Origin: Symsagittifera roscoffensis
Lineage: Eukaryota > Xenacoelomorpha > Acoela > Convolutidae
Assembly: GCF_963678635.1 (NCBI RefSeq)
Contig: NC_087063.1
Coordinates: forward strand, 31,322,599 to 31,386,598
Reading direction: 5' to 3'
Length of the DNA stretch: 64,000 nucleotides
Part shown: in pieces, positions 13,901-28,900 of the stretch
How the letters are laid out: each line of letters begins with the position of its first letter
Numbering within the stretch: the first letter of the stretch is position 1
The notes under the pieces: generated by a model
Told to the model about the DNA's origin: nothing
Seen by the model: only the letters and a program-made list of their open reading frames with translations
Database searches by the model: none
Translations under genes and position numbers: made by a program

Positions 13901-16900
13901 TCCGACTTTCGTAACGAAAGTAGCGGATTAATTGTGCTCGGGGTAGTTTTTTTTCTTCAGTCAAACTTCGACTTTCAAACTAGCCATTTTTAGGAAATTT
14001 TTTCATATCATTCGAAAGCTATTGTTGCCTGAGCTTAAATTTGAAAAGATATTTCACCTTTGGTCTTTTTTGTAAAGTTATGGGGATTTTAAGATCGCCA
14101 TTTTGGCCAATTTTGGAAATTAACGCGGGATATATTTTGCGCTAATAACGCGTAAGCAGAGGTTTAATCCGTCTTAGAAATCGTTCCAAATTAGTTAAAG
14201 GAAACTTATTTGCCATAAATGATTAGTTACTAGGAGCAAAATCTATCACTTTGTGATTTATTTGACATGTGGAGGGATGATTTTGCAAAAAATCTCAAAT
14301 GTTTTCTACAAAAAAATTTCATTTCATTTTATTACATTTAAAGTTTTCATGTTTTTACTGCTCCATAGACCTTAAAAGGTAGTCGAAGTTTTCAGGGCCT
14401 CGCCCTGGTACGAGCGGTCTTGTTGTTCCGACTTTCGATACGAAAGTAACGGAATAGTTGTGCTCGGGGTGGGTTTTTTTCCTTCAGGCAAATTTCGACT
14501 TTTTAACTAGCCATTTTTGTCGGAATTTTTTTATCATTCCAAAGGTGTTGTTGTCCTGAGCTCAAATTTGAAAAAATATTTTACCTGTGATCATTTTTTG
14601 TAAAGTTATGGGGTTTTAAAGAGTGCCATTTTGGCCGATTTGGGTCAATTAACGCGCGATATATTTCGCGCTTTTAACTCGTAAGCGCAGATTTAATTGC
14701 GATCTGTACTACAAATTGTTCCAAATTGGTTAAGGAAGCTTACATGCTTATATAACTGATTTGTTAATAGGAGCAAAATCTATCATATGGCGTGTGGGGG
14801 ATATTTTTACAAAAAATCTCATATTAAAAAAAAATTATTTCTTTTTAGTACAATTATTTTTTTTGTTATTACTGCTCCATAGACCTTAAAAGGCAGTCGG
14901 CACAGTCAGGGCTACGACCTGATGCGAGCAGTCTCGTTGCTGTTTATGTCTTCTTGAATGCTTTTTAGTTATGAGGCGTGTTTTTCTTATTTCTCTTTTA
15001 ACTAAATTTCTATTTGACGATAGGTTTTGTTTTTGTTCCGACTTTCTTAACGAAATTAGCGGATTAATTGTGCTCGGGGTAGTTTTTTTTCTTCAGTCAA
15101 GCTTCGACTTTCAAACTAGCCATTTTTAGGAATTTTTTTCATATCATTCAAAAACTATTGTTGCCTGAGCTTAAATTTGAAAAGATATTTCACCTTTGGT
15201 CTTTTTTGTAAAGTTATGGGGATTTTAAGATCGCCATTTTGGCCAATTTTGGAAATTAACGCGGGATATATTTTGCGCTAATAACGCGTAAGCAAAGGTT
15301 TAATCCGTCTGATAAATCGTTCCAAATTGGTTGAAGGAAACTTATTTGCCATAATTGATTTGTTACTAGGAGCAAAATCTATCACTTTGTGATTTATATG
15401 ACATGTGGAGGGATGATTTTGCAAAAAATCTCAAATGTTTTCTACAAAAAAATTTCATTTCATTTTTTTACCTTTAAAGTTTTCATGTTTTTACTGCTCC
15501 ATAGACCTTAAAAGGTAGTCGAAGTTTTCAGGGCCTCGTCCTGGTACGAGCGGTCTTGTTGTTCCGACTTTCGATACGAAAGTAACGGAATAGTTGTGCT
15601 CGGGGTGGGTTTTTTTCCTTCAGACAAATTTCGACTTTTCAACTAGCCATTTTTGTCAGAATTTTTTTTATCATTCCAAAGGTATTGTTGTCTTGAGCTC
15701 AAATTTTAAAAGATATTTTACCTGTGATCATTTTTTGTAAAGTTATGGGGGTTTAAAGAGTTCCATTTTGGCCGATTTGGGTCAATTAACGCGCGATATA
15801 TTTCGCGCTATTAACGCGTAAGCGGAGAGAGTTAATCCGTCTTAAAATTGTTCCAAATTGGTTGAAAGAAGCTTATTTGCCATAATTGATTTGTTTAAGT
15901 AGCTAAATCTATCTTTTTGTATTTTAAATGGCGTGTGGGGGATGATTTTCTTAAAAAATTCAAATTTTAGAAAAAAAATTAATTTTGTTTTATTACATTT
16001 AATTTTTCAATGTTATTACTGCTCCAAAAAATCTTAAAAGGCAGTCGGAACATTCAGAGCTTCGCCCTGATACGAGCAGTCTTGTTTGCTTTATATAAGA
16101 AAAACTGCCTCGCCTCTCAGTAGAGTATATTCCTTCTGACAAGGTTTCAGAGTAATTTGCTTCGCGAGAATTGAATGCTTGAAAACCTCTAAGTAAACAC
16201 AGATAGCCAGTTTCTGTGCAAATACACAGAAATTTCCGACTATTGCGAGAACTAATCAAATTCAAAAAGAGTTCCAAAAAACGGTCGTGTTTTTGACAAC
16301 TTGTAGTAAAAATGCGTTCAGAATTTTAATTGATTGAAACCATTATTTTTGTTCGTTATTTTGCTCATTTTTACGGCCATTGGTTTTGAATACATAGAAC
16401 CAAAAACGACCATGAAGTATTTCATAAATTCATAAAAGGTAAAGTTGACTGAAAACCACTTAGAGTTGCCGACGCTACCAGGTACCAGCGGATATAGGGA
16501 TGGGAGAGGCGGACGTCCCCACCCTCAGAGATTCAACCCCCTGCCAACCCAAAGGTCCCCCCCCCTTAAAACTATTTTGAGATAACCATTTTTGGCTGAC
16601 TGACTCTAAAATTGTTCTAAAGGTGGAAAAAATTTGTGGCCAAATATTCTAATTTTGAGGGGAGAGCGCACGTCGAAAAAAAACGCATTTTTTTATCAAT
16701 TTTTTCCAAAAAGTGCCTAAAAACGCCTTTTTTGACCTGTTTTTTCAAAAATTAGCTTGCTGCGCTTAAAATGTGGTCAAAATGGGGTGATTTAGAGAAC
16801 TCATAAAGTTTTTTGGTCGACCTACAAAAAAAGGTCAGCAAAATTTTTGAATTTTTTTTTTGAAAATCCGACCCCCCCCCCCCCCACCTCATTTGGCGGT

Positions 16901-19900
16901 TGAGATTTCAAGTTAATTCAAATTTGGAACCGAAAAGGACAAAAACTATTTGCGCGGATTTAAACTACCCGTGACCCAACACTGCACTGTATATATAACC
17001 CTAATAACCCAAATAAGCCTTTTGTGGTGTGTGGATTCGCACCCAGGTCTTATATGCAATGTACGTTGATTTTACATTAGGCTTACTTGCTCGGAGATAT
17101 TAAAATTCTACGTGTATTCTTCTCAATCTTTTTTTTATTTCAAGCGTCAAAAGGTAAAAAAAACTCTTTTTTTTTCAATTTTTTATTGAAACATCTGTAA
17201 TGAACGGTGGTAACAGCTTAATTATCATATAATTAGAAACCAGGAAACAAGAACGTTCTATCTTTTCCGTGTAGTTTGTAAAGTTGTTTGTCATTCTGAA
17301 AAAAAAAATCAGACCGTTTTTCTTGAAACTGAGACCTATATTTGTAGATATTAAAAAAAGTAGATAAGCAGAAAAAAGTCAACTGCTTTAGAGTTGCACA
17401 ATAATTTTCTTACGATTTGTAGGTATTTGTTAAATTTCTTGCTTCAAAATCAGAATTTTTAAATTGTTGTTAGCGTTTTGTTTGGAAATTTATTAGGCTT
17501 TAATTTAAAATCTACTTCACCTCTGAAAAAGTATTTGCGTTAAAACCTTACGATTTTCAAAAACTAATATGTATGAACCAAGATCTTATGGCACCGTATA
17601 AATATTTTATGTGCCTATCGTTAAGTGTTAATGAACAGAGTTATTGAAAAAAATCAAAACAAAAAATTCCAAAATTGACTCGCCACCTGTCACGAGGCCA
17701 AAGTGGAAGTATTTCGATTTTTTGTGTTTTTCTTAACTGTACCTGGAGACAACCCTTTAAACGATTAAAAATAAAACCGCGGAATCCACTGACCAAAATC
17801 CTTGTGACGTTCTATGTGACGGCAACCAAAAAGCGTCTTTGAAGCTCCAAGAAAAACTGCTTTCTTGGGGATTCCACGGAATGTAACTTGTTTTTGCGGA
17901 TTCCATAAAAAAATCGGTTCCACATTTTTTTGCGCTGCAACAGCTCAGCATTATTACGTTATGTTTCTTTTTGTTCCGACCATTTGAAAAATGTGGAGGA
18001 GTTTTGTATTTGGGAGTGTTTTAAGTTGAATTTTCTTTTTTTTTTTATTTCCACGCAAAATCAGGTGCCACAAATAATAATCGGAATGGGTCGAGTGATA
18101 TATCTTTTTAAAGAATTTTTAATCGCAATTCAAACGACATTTGAAATTTTTGAAAAACTTGTTTCGATAAAAGCCAGTCTGAAGTTCTTGATTTTTGGTA
18201 TCATTTCAAGCTAACAAGGTAAACATGCAGACTTACAGTAGCTATTTTATGCTTAATTTAAGCCGCAAAAACTTAGTTTTAAATGAGTAAAATGTTATTT
18301 TGGTTGTTTTTTGCGCCAATTTAAGAATCAAAAACTTCTAGATTCAAAAAATTTCTGAAAAAAAATTTTGAAAAAGTTTTTGAGTTTTTTTAATTTTTTT
18401 TTCGTTTTTTTTATTTGGCCTGTTTTTTATTTTTTTTTACTGTTTTCTAATTGGCCTCTTTTACTAGTACTGTCGAATATGTCTAATTTCTATTTTTTTC
18501 TTCAGATCTTTTTATCACAGCACGCAAAAAACGGCACTAATTTGAAGAAAAAAAATTGGAATTTTTAAGGCAATGGTCGAAGCATTCTGTGCTAAGTAGA
18601 CAGCGACCGGCCATCCTTGTTTCACGTTTGATTTTTGATGTAATTTGAATTCAGTTCAGGCTCTTTGCAACAAAAAGGGCAATTTACGGTCTCTTGAAGC
18701 AAACGTGCAAATTATGCTAAAGTTGAAACCCCATTTTTAGCTTCAAAAGTATATTTAAGATTTTAAAAAACTTATGAATCCATTTTTCCACCAAACTGGG
18801 TTAGTTTTACCATAAAATGTCTTTAAAAATGATCTAAAATTCGAAAAGCATCAAGGTTATACATAATTTTTTTGAAGATGTTTCAAATATCAGTAATTTG
18901 CTTCTCATTCGCCCTCATTAGAAAATATCATAATGACATGCAAATAATTTCCAGATCAACGAGCTCACTGCCATTCTCCAGGACAGGGATGCACTGATCT
19001 CAGAATTGAAATGTCAACTTCAGAAACTAACAGATGAATTATGCTGCGAGAGGTTAACGCCAGATATTATTTTGAAATTAGTGTTTGATAGCAATAAAAA
19101 TTGAAAGCTCCGGTTAAATTGCATGCTTAAAAAGTAAGAAAGGTTTCTAAAAGTAATATAATCTAGTCGCCAACGTCAATTTCTAATTTTCCAAAGTATT
19201 CTAATTCTATAAACGATTAAATGATAATCACGCGTTGTTGGCTGGGTCATTGATAATACGAATTATAATTGGAATCAATAATAGTGTATTTGTGTGCTTC
19301 AGGTATACTGCAGACCAGTTGGCTGATCTGGCACATGCAGCCAGAGGGTGTGGTCCCTGTGGGGTGACCAGTAGGGGCTGTGCCCCTGGTGACGTGGGTG
19401 CAAGCATGATCAATGACCTCGGAAACGAACTATGCCACAGGAATCAAATAATTGAAGGTCAGTTATGAAACAATGGATCGATCATCTAGGCTTTAGATTT
19501 TGGATAATCTAGTTTTGTGTCATGACGAAACTTTTATTGCTTTGAGATAATTTTCTTGAAAAAATCAAGTCCAATGAATGGAAGGAACTTTGCTGAAAAC
19601 AGAAGAATTTTAATCACGTTTTTGTTTTAGAGCTGAAAGCTTCAGTGTCAAACATAGAGCACGAAAACGGATGTCTAAATGCGAAGCTACTGCAAAAGGT
19701 TTTCTTCTCTCGAATTATTTGATCAGATTTTCTTCTGCTGTGATTATTTTTCCTGATATTGTGAACAACTTCCCATAGTTTCAACTTCGAGAGATTTGCT
19801 CGCTCTATACATTTTTTCAGGACCAAGAGTTCCACCAACTGGAAGCTGAGATGTCGAGAGTGATGCACGACTTAGACCATGCACTTGGCGAAGTGAGTCA

Positions 19901-22900
19901 ACTGAAACATGTCAACTCGGAACTAGAGACACAACTGTGTGACGTCAGAGCAGAGCTGCACTGTCAAGTGGAGAGAAACGCCATGCTGGAAAATGGTTCG
20001 ACTTGGAGTCTTTTTTGCGCAATTTGCACTTGAGTCCCCTAATTATAATGATGCTGAAAAAAGGCAGCTTTGTGCAACATATTTTTATTGCCTTTTTTGT
20101 TGAATGTACAAAATTTTTTTGATATTTTTTTCACAATAACCAGGCTCTTCTGCGTCTATTTTTTAAAAACCAAATCATGCGGAGTTTTTTTTCTATAAAA
20201 GTTTTCCTTCAATGTTCAAGTTTCGTAATAATAACATGTGAAATGACCAGTATGAATTGGATTGTGTTTCAGAGAAGCGTGAATTGCTGAATCAACTTGA
20301 TTGTCTGAGTTGCGAAGTGGCGGCCAAAGCCGAGGAACTGAAGCACCTCTCGGAAGTGAACTGCAGCCTCAAACACGATCTTGTTGGTGCCTTCTTTTAA
20401 AACATTGCAGAAGAACTTTGAGTTTATCTCACAATTTTTGCAAGCCATTTTATGAAGCCACAAATTATGAAGCCATTTGTATTGAAGTTTTTAAATTATC
20501 GTCGAAAGTCAAACTTTTTTGTGGATAAAGGTTGCTAACAAGTTTTATCAAATTTAACTTAAAGACTAGATAGTTCTTCTGTCAAAATTACTGGATTTCT
20601 TAGGAACATGCTATGAAGACCATATCATCCCTCGAATCAGAACTATGTAATCTGAAAGCTCTCATCGACCGCCTGAGAGAAGAATGTCAAGAGAAGGATG
20701 CCGAGATCATCCAGCTATCCATGGACTGCCAAGCCATCCTAAGGTTTTGTTGCAAAATTCATCGATCTTGAAGCCCTGTGCAATCATGCAAAACGAATTA
20801 GCGAAGAAAGCATGAATTTTAGAAACAAACAGAAACTGTCGTTTCTTCGAAACTGTTTCCAAGGTTTCTTCGGATAGTGATAGAGGTGAGAGTCAAAAGT
20901 GAAGAAAAATTTCAACTGCTACAACAATCGAAATTCATTATATAGCAAAAAGGAGAACAGTGGCAAAAGACGAATCTTAATTTTTTTTAATAATCAGAGT
21001 TTTTACTTATAAGATGCCCGTTTTAACATCCTCCCCCGGAAAAGATTAAGTTAACACTATTTAAATCGGGTAAAACTTGCTTTAACGCTACTGCATGCAA
21101 AATAATCGATTCTGATTGACTGAAATTTTTCAACTTGAAACAATTGAACGTCCTCCTCCCCCCACCCCCCATTGGGTTTTAGAGGCGAGGATGTCAACTT
21201 GATCCGAAAAAATCAACAATCTAAAAACTATAAAATTGGCACAAAAAAGTGCGCTGTATATAGTATGTTATTTTTGCAACACATTTGTCCCTGCAAAGTG
21301 AGCTGAATGAGGTGAAGGAGAAGTTGGATTGCGCTTTGCGGGATGTAATTGCACTGAGCAGCGAGAGAGACGCTCTGAGCGAGGCAGTGGACTGTGCCAC
21401 TGCTGCTCTTCATGACGTCAGAGAGGGTCTGGCATGTTCCTACGAAGCACTCGACATCAAATTCGGTTTGTGTTCTCCAGCTCATTCGGAGAAAATTTGG
21501 CCCTGATAACTGAAAGTAGATTTGTACTCACCGAAATTATTGACAAAAAGGCGATTCTCTTATTGGAATGAACTTATACTGGTTTACTGGTATAGTGCCC
21601 ATAGTATAACAATTAAACTCGCAAAACTCTTCGGATCTGATCTTTAACTATTCACCTTTTTGCAAAGGGGGTTGGGGGGAGATTCGTTTCGGGTACAAAA
21701 CTTTATTTTTCATACCCAATTTATTTTTTATCTGACAGGAAGTCTTCACCACTGTGGGCGTGGCTGTGAGTCCGTGCACACTTTCGAGACCTCTGTCTCT
21801 TCTGGCGTGCAGAGACGCTGCATGACACTCGGCAACTCCCTCCTCTGTCACAAGAAACTATTTGAGTCCGTCTCGCATGCAACCGAATCAGCACTTCGTA
21901 AGTGACCCAATGTTGTTATTGTGTGTTTTAACGTAGTAACCTTGACCTCTAACAATTAATTAGTAGCCAGTCAGTTGTACTTTATACGAAGTCCGGCGGA
22001 TTTCGCGTCATTTTTGATCTATTTAGACAACAGTCAGTTTTAATTCCACACAATTATTTTTATTCTTTTAATTTAGCTCAGTTAGCTTTAGTATACCAGT
22101 GGTATTTGAACACTTCTTATTATGGCGCAGTCAACTGATTCGAATCTGCGGGGAATTCCCGCCTTTTGGCCAAATAATACTGTAGAACCACCCACCCAAT
22201 GGACTTATTGAATCGACCAATTCCACCTGGCCATCATCACCAAAGAGAACTTGGACATAGATAATCTGAAAGAACCATTGGAGTTGGAAACGACAATCCC
22301 TATGTTAGAGGACGCTCAGGGTTCAGAAAATGAAACTCAGAGGAAACCCAGGGAGGCCAGAAACAAAGAAGTATTGCGAGTCAACGAAAACGCGGAAGAC
22401 AAAAAAATCTTAGAGAAGAAACGAAAATTCAGGGGAATGAGGAGAAACGAAACGGTAAAGAAAGTAAGATCCATCCTTTACCTGGCCTTAGGAGCCGAAG
22501 GGAAAGAGTATTTTCCCAAAAACACGCAAGGGTGAAAGTCTTGGCCATTTCCGTCAAAGAATTTTTTGACCTTCTGGTTGCAGCATTTGTCAAACCAGCG
22601 AACATTACGTTTGAACGATATACGTTTTTGAGCAGAAAACGAAAGAACAGAGAGTCCTACGAACAAGTTTGGGGAGCGTTATCGGATTTAGCTAAATCTT
22701 GCGAAATTGGAATTAATGCAGAACAAGACTGGATAAGAGATGTATTCATATTCAATATAAGAAATTGCGATCTACAACGAAACACTAAATGCAGTGGATG
22801 CACTCAACCAAGCTATTTTTGATGAAAAAGGTAATCAGAATGTTCTCAAACTAGCGAACATGACGAGGGCAAATAACAACCAAAGCGGCAGAGTGAACAA

Positions 22901-25900
22901 AAAATTTAATAATGTAAAAAAGGAAACCAGTCTGAAAATAGAAAAATCCAACACCTGCATGAAACGCGGAAATGCTTTTACCATGGGACATTTGAACTTT
23001 TGTCCAGCAAAAGAATTAACATGTATTATTTGTAAATACAAAGGACACTTTGGGAGATTTTGTAAATCAAAAAGGAGAAGGCCAGTTCAAATAATGTGGG
23101 AGAAAATGTAATTAATCAGTATTGTCCATAATACCCAAACCGACTTTAAACGCGGCGATTGATAAAATCCTTTGGAATCTTCGTTCAACGAAACAATCTT
23201 TCATTGGATGTTCACCTTTTTCAAAACGTTTTAATAGATCACTCAATAGCTTCTGGAAATCCTTAATCCCACACGCCATTGATTTAGATAAATGGAAGTC
23301 GATTATATCGAAAGAGAGAGCCCAGGGAAGGGGGGCAAACGATAGCACAGAGGACGGATACCTGGAGTAAACTATACCAGACAACAGAGGATATGAGAGC
23401 GATCCAACGGACAAAACAGATCAAATAAAACCGAGAGCCCCATTATCGAACCCCTTCAGTCGAGGAGGTATTTGGTATCGAAAGACAGTGAACAGAAGGG
23501 AAGGCCACCCGTCGTACTTTAAACCCCTTGGCGAAAAACCTATCTCAGACACAAAACACACGGTAACCCTAGATAACGGCCACGTACTAAGAAAAGTGAA
23601 CCCTGCCATCGAGAGAATCCAACTATTGGCTCCTAATAATTTTTCGTCCGTCCCGAATATTTTAGTTATTTATGATGGTTTAGCAGGGAAGAGAAAGATA
23701 TACTCTCCTTTGAAAAGAAAGGACTCAAATGAAGCAGGTCCCACACTCTCAAACAAACCTTCGGTCTCCACATTGACGAAAAAGAGGAACACAAAGGTTT
23801 CCCACTCCAAAGGTTACTGTTTCATAACTCAGACTTATCTTCATCACTAGATTTAGACCATTGTGTTTACGTTTTAGAAGACTATCAGAGCAACGACTCT
23901 GGGGTTAACTCTAATTCTCAGTCTTTCATTTGTGAAAGTGCTTTAGATCATTCAAGACGAGCACTACTCGGTGATAACCCAACCTCAGCATATTCAGCGT
24001 CAACACCATGCACAAGCAAAAACCCAATCGCAATTGAGAGTTCTCCCGAGAAGCCAACAGACGTAGTACTAGAAACTCCTTCATGCAGCTCGTCTCGTCC
24101 GAGGAGGAAACCCGGCCCCCCAAAATTTTATGGAGAGAGGCGATTCATCGAGCAAGTGTCACCATTGATAGCGATAATAGACGTGGTGGACTCGGAAGAG
24201 GAACCGTTGATCACATTTTCATCGAACAACAGATGCCAGGCTTCCAACACTTTCGAGTCACCCTCGGCATTCTTGACACCTCTGGAAGATATCCCACTAA
24301 GACCAACCATAGTGGCCGAAACGACTCAAAGCTCTCATTCGACCACATTCTCAATGGACCCAAAACTAGCGGTGTTATGCTCACCGATGGAAAAACTCCC
24401 ATTGGAGAACAAAGATGATGGAGGAGCGATATTTTTTCACTATTAGATACGGAAGTTAGAGCAGAAGCGGATACTTTCCATCAAACATTTAACTCAACAG
24501 TTTAAACTCTCAAAACTTATTTAGATTGATTGTGTACCATGTTGTACTTGTTTTCGCATTTGCATATACATTACCATTTGTTAAATTCTTAATACGTTCA
24601 TTTCTTAACCTTAGCGGACATATTAGTTGGTCCTCGGTTGACCGAATTTTAATGCAATCGTGACTTTTAGTTTTATGATAATTTTTTTTGTTTACAGTAT
24701 TAATAACCCCAACTGTACAAATCATTTTTTTAACTCGTCTTTGTTGATTTTCATTTATTGTATATATCTGTATCAAATTATAGGTAGCCTAGCCTGTACA
24801 TGTTATCCAATATTCATCTCAGTGTTCATGTGTATGTTTTTTTGTAAATTCCATTGGTGCTGAAAGTTGATTCTTTTTGTTTCAATTTTCGGATCCCGTG
24901 GTGTGAGGGGAGAATGGAGTATATGTGTGATATTGGCTACTTAGTAGAAGTGCAGATATAAATTTTTCGTGCATTGGGTAATGTTGTGATTGAGCGTTTT
25001 AACGTAGTAACAATTGACCTCTAACAATTAATTAGTAACCAATCAAGATGTGCTTTATACGTCACTTTGGTTCTATGATGTGCTTTATACTTCGCGTCAC
25101 TTTTGATCTATTTAGACAGTAGTCAGTTTTAATTACTTTTATTCTTTTAGTTTTGCTTAGTTAGCTTTAGTATACCAGTGGTATTTGCACACTTCTTATT
25201 ACCCAACCATAAACATAATCCTTTTTTTCAGAGACGTGAAACTGAGTTTTCTATTTTGTTTTGAGGGACAACAATTTTCTTAAAGATATGACCAATTTTT
25301 TGAAAAGCAGCGAGGGGGTGCTTCCCAATTTTTCAAAAATTTTCAAAAATTTTGATGACAGTTTTTTAATACCGCCAATTGATTTTCCTATAAATCTCAA
25401 AGCACTTTCTATAAGGAAACTATTCAAATCAAGTTCAATTTTATTTCTTTTGCTAATTGGATAACACATACGTAATAACATCTTTAATAATAAAAACGAA
25501 AATGGGCAAAAATATGTAAATAATCATTCAAAAATGCACTTTGGTTTTCAAAATTCCCAGCGGAATAAAAAAAATTACCTATTCATTCAAGTTTCTCTAA
25601 CTAGGCTAGTATTATGAAACAAAGGTCAATCATGAATGAGCCAAGCTATAACGTGATTTAACGTTAGTCAAAACCTCGGAACCTTAAAAATGTTCCGAAA
25701 AAAATATTCTTTTTTTGTTACCTTCGATGAGTTCGATGACACATTAATAACTGTCATTGGCACTACAATAATAAGATGTATAAATTTAATTAATTAAACA
25801 CATTGAAAATATTTCTGTCAGTGTCGAAAAAAATGTCATATCGGCACTTGCACCGAAATGGAAATTTTGATTTTGCACCATATCATAGAAAAGGGCGAAG

Positions 25901-28900
25901 AAAAGACAATGGATGAAACAAGGCTAGGGTATTTGTTTAAAATGTAATAGTTATTTTTCTCTTTGGCCAGCTAACTTTAATATCTTTCACCCTGCTTCGC
26001 TCTCCTAAAACAAGGATTTACAATGTAACCCAAAATTTTTTGAATAAATATTGTTTTGTCTTGTTTTATCTTTGTTTGCTTGATGATTGTGGTCGGAATA
26101 TTCTGTGCAAGTTTCAAACTAAAAGAAACAAGTTTCAAACTAAAAGAAACGTGTTTTTCTTCTGATATAGGGACCAGTTTTGAGTTTATATAATTTATAT
26201 GAGTTTGTTTCTTTCTGTCTGGGGACCTGCTGTTGTGATCTTGCGATCTCTATCGTCCGGTACGAGCTAAAACAGAAATGTGCAGTAAGATTAGGAGTTG
26301 ATGCCTTACAGTTGCTTTGCAATTCACTTTAAACAACTATTCTTTTCATCACTATACATCCTACAACTTCAACATGGCGCAGCCAGCGGAACGAAAAGGA
26401 GGAGGGACAAATTCGCTAAATGTACTATCATTCTGGGACGCACGGACGCATGAACCCCCAATCTACTGGAAGGAGTGGATCATAAACTTCCACTGGGGTA
26501 ACCAATCAAGTTGTGCTTTATACGTCACTTTGGTTCTATGATGTGCTTTATACTTCGCGTCACTTTTGCTCTATTTAGACAGTAGTCAGTTTTAATTACT
26601 TTTATTCTTTTAGTTTTGCTTAGTTAGCTTTAGTATACCAGTGGTATTTGCACACTTCTTATTACCCAACCATAAACCTACTGTCAGTGTCGAAAAAAAT
26701 GTCATCTCGGCACTTGCACCGAAATGGAAATTTTGATTTTGCACCATATCATAGCAAAGGGCGAAGAAAAGACAATGGATGAAATAAGGCTAGGGTATTT
26801 GTTTGAAATGTAATAGTTATTTTTCTCTTTGGCCAGCTAACTTTAATATCTTTCACCCTGCTTCGCTCTCCTAAAACAAGGATTTACAATGTAACCCAAA
26901 ATTTTTTGAATAAATATTGTTTTGTCTTGTTTTATCTTTGTTTGCTTGTTGATTGTGGTCGGAATATTCTGTGCAAGTTTCAAACTAAAAGAAACAAGTT
27001 TCAAACTAAAAGAAACGTGTTTTTCTTCTGATATAGGGACCAGTTTTGAGTTTATATAAATTATATGAGTTTGTTTCTTTCTGTCTGGGGACCTGCTGTT
27101 GTGATCTTGCGATCTCTATCGTCCGGTACGAGCTAAAACAGAAAGGTGCAGTAAGATTAGGAGTTGATGCCTTACAGTTGCTTTGCAATTAAATTTAAAC
27201 AACCATTCTTTTCATCACTATACATCCTACAACTTCAACATGGCGCAGCCAGCGGAACGAAAAGGAGGAGGGACAAATTCGCTAAATGTACTATCATTCT
27301 GGGACGCACGGACGCCGGAACCCCCAATCTACTGGAAGGAGTGGATCATAAAGTTCCACTGGGGTAACCAATCAAGTTGTGCTTTATACTTCACTTTGGT
27401 TCTATGATGTGCTTTATACTTCGCGTCACTTTTGATCTATTTAGACAGTAGTCAGTTTTAATTACTTTTATTCTTTTAGTTTTGCTTAGTTAGCTTTAGT
27501 ATACCAGTGGTATTTGCACACTTCTTATTACCCAACCATAAACCTACTGTCAGTGTCGAAAAAAATGTCATCTCAGCACTTGCACCGAAATGGAAATTTT
27601 GATTTTGCGCCATATCATAGCAAAGGGCGAAGAAAAGACAATGGATGAAATAAGGCTAGGGTATTTGTTTAAAATGTAATAGTTATTTTTCTCTTTGGCC
27701 AGCTAACTTTAATATCTTTCACCCTGCTTCGCTCTCCTAAAACAAGGATTTACAATGTAACCCAAAATTTTTTGAATAAATTTTGTTTTGTCTTGTTTTA
27801 TCTTTGTTTGCTTGATGATTGTGGTCGGAATATTCTGTGCAAGTTTCAAACTAAAAGAAACAAGTTTCAAACTAAAAGAAACGTGTTTTTCTTCTGATAT
27901 AGGGACCAGTTTTGAGTTTATATAATTTATATGAGTTTGTTTCTTTCTGTCTGGGGACCTGCTGTTGTGATCTTGCGATCTCTATCGTCCGGTACGAGCT
28001 AAAACAGAAAGGTTCAGTAAGATTAGGAGTTGATGCCTTACAGTTGCTTTGCAATTAACTTTAAACAACTATTCTTTTCATCACTATACATCCTACAACT
28101 TCAACATGGCGCAGCCAGCGGAACGAAAAGGAGGAGGGACAAACTCGCTAAATGTACTATCATTCTGGGACGCACGGACGCCGGAACCCCCAATCTACTG
28201 GAAGGAGTGGATCATAAACTTCCACTGGGGTAACCAATCAAGTTGTGCTTTATACGTCACTTTGGTTCTATGATGTGCTTTATACTTCGCGTCACTTTTG
28301 ATCTATTTAGACAGTAGTCAGTTTTAATTACTTTTATTCTTTTAGTTTTGCTTAGTTAGCTTTAGTATACCAGTGGTATTTGCACACTTCTTATTACCCA
28401 ACCATAAACCTACTGTCAGTGTCGAAAAAAATGTCATCTCGGCACTTGCACCGAAATGGAAATTTTGATTTTGCACCATATCATAGCAAAGGGCGAAGAA
28501 AAGACAATGGATGAAATAAGGCTAGGGTATTTGTTTAAAATGTAATAGTTATTTTTCTCTTTGGCCAGCTAACTTTAATATCTTTCACCCTGCTTCGCTC
28601 TCCTAAAACAAGGATTTACAATGTAACCCAAAATTTTTTGAATAAATATTGTTTTGTCTTGTTTCATCTTTGTTTGCTTGATGATTGTGGTCGGAATATT
28701 CTGTGCAAGTTTCAAACTAAAAGAAACAAGTTTCAAACTAAAAGAAACGTGTTTTTCTTCTGATATAGGGACCAGTTTTGAGTTTATATAAATTATATGA
28801 GTTTGTTTCTTTCTGTCTGGGGACCTGCTGTTGTGATCCTGCGATCTCTATTGTCCGGTACGAGCTAAAACAGAAAGGTGCAGTAAGATTAGGAGTTGAT

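Larger units (their letters stand above)
21911..25201 (+). mobile_element. Gypsy-2: reduced Ty3/Gypsy element in intron 11
   Basis: This is a broken fossil, much shorter than its relatives. LTRs at 21911-22122 and 24982-25201 enclose a primer-binding site (TGGCGCAGTC at 22123), a gag region (~22120-23100) with zinc-knuckle-like Cys motifs, and a post-integrase tail (~23490-24450) whose TLDNG-x-VLRK motif also occurs in Gypsy-4. The catalytic pol domains are not recognised. The 5 bp CCCAA flanks both ends (21906-21910 and 25202-25206), a likely target-site duplication. LTR differences of roughly one in twelve positions plus indels make it older than Gypsy-3 and Gypsy-4. Confidence 0.8.

Noticed and set aside
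26317-28273. Short proteins of 60-74 residues repeated in the array
   Set aside because: They are translations of the LTR and of the first residues of gag, copied with the array.
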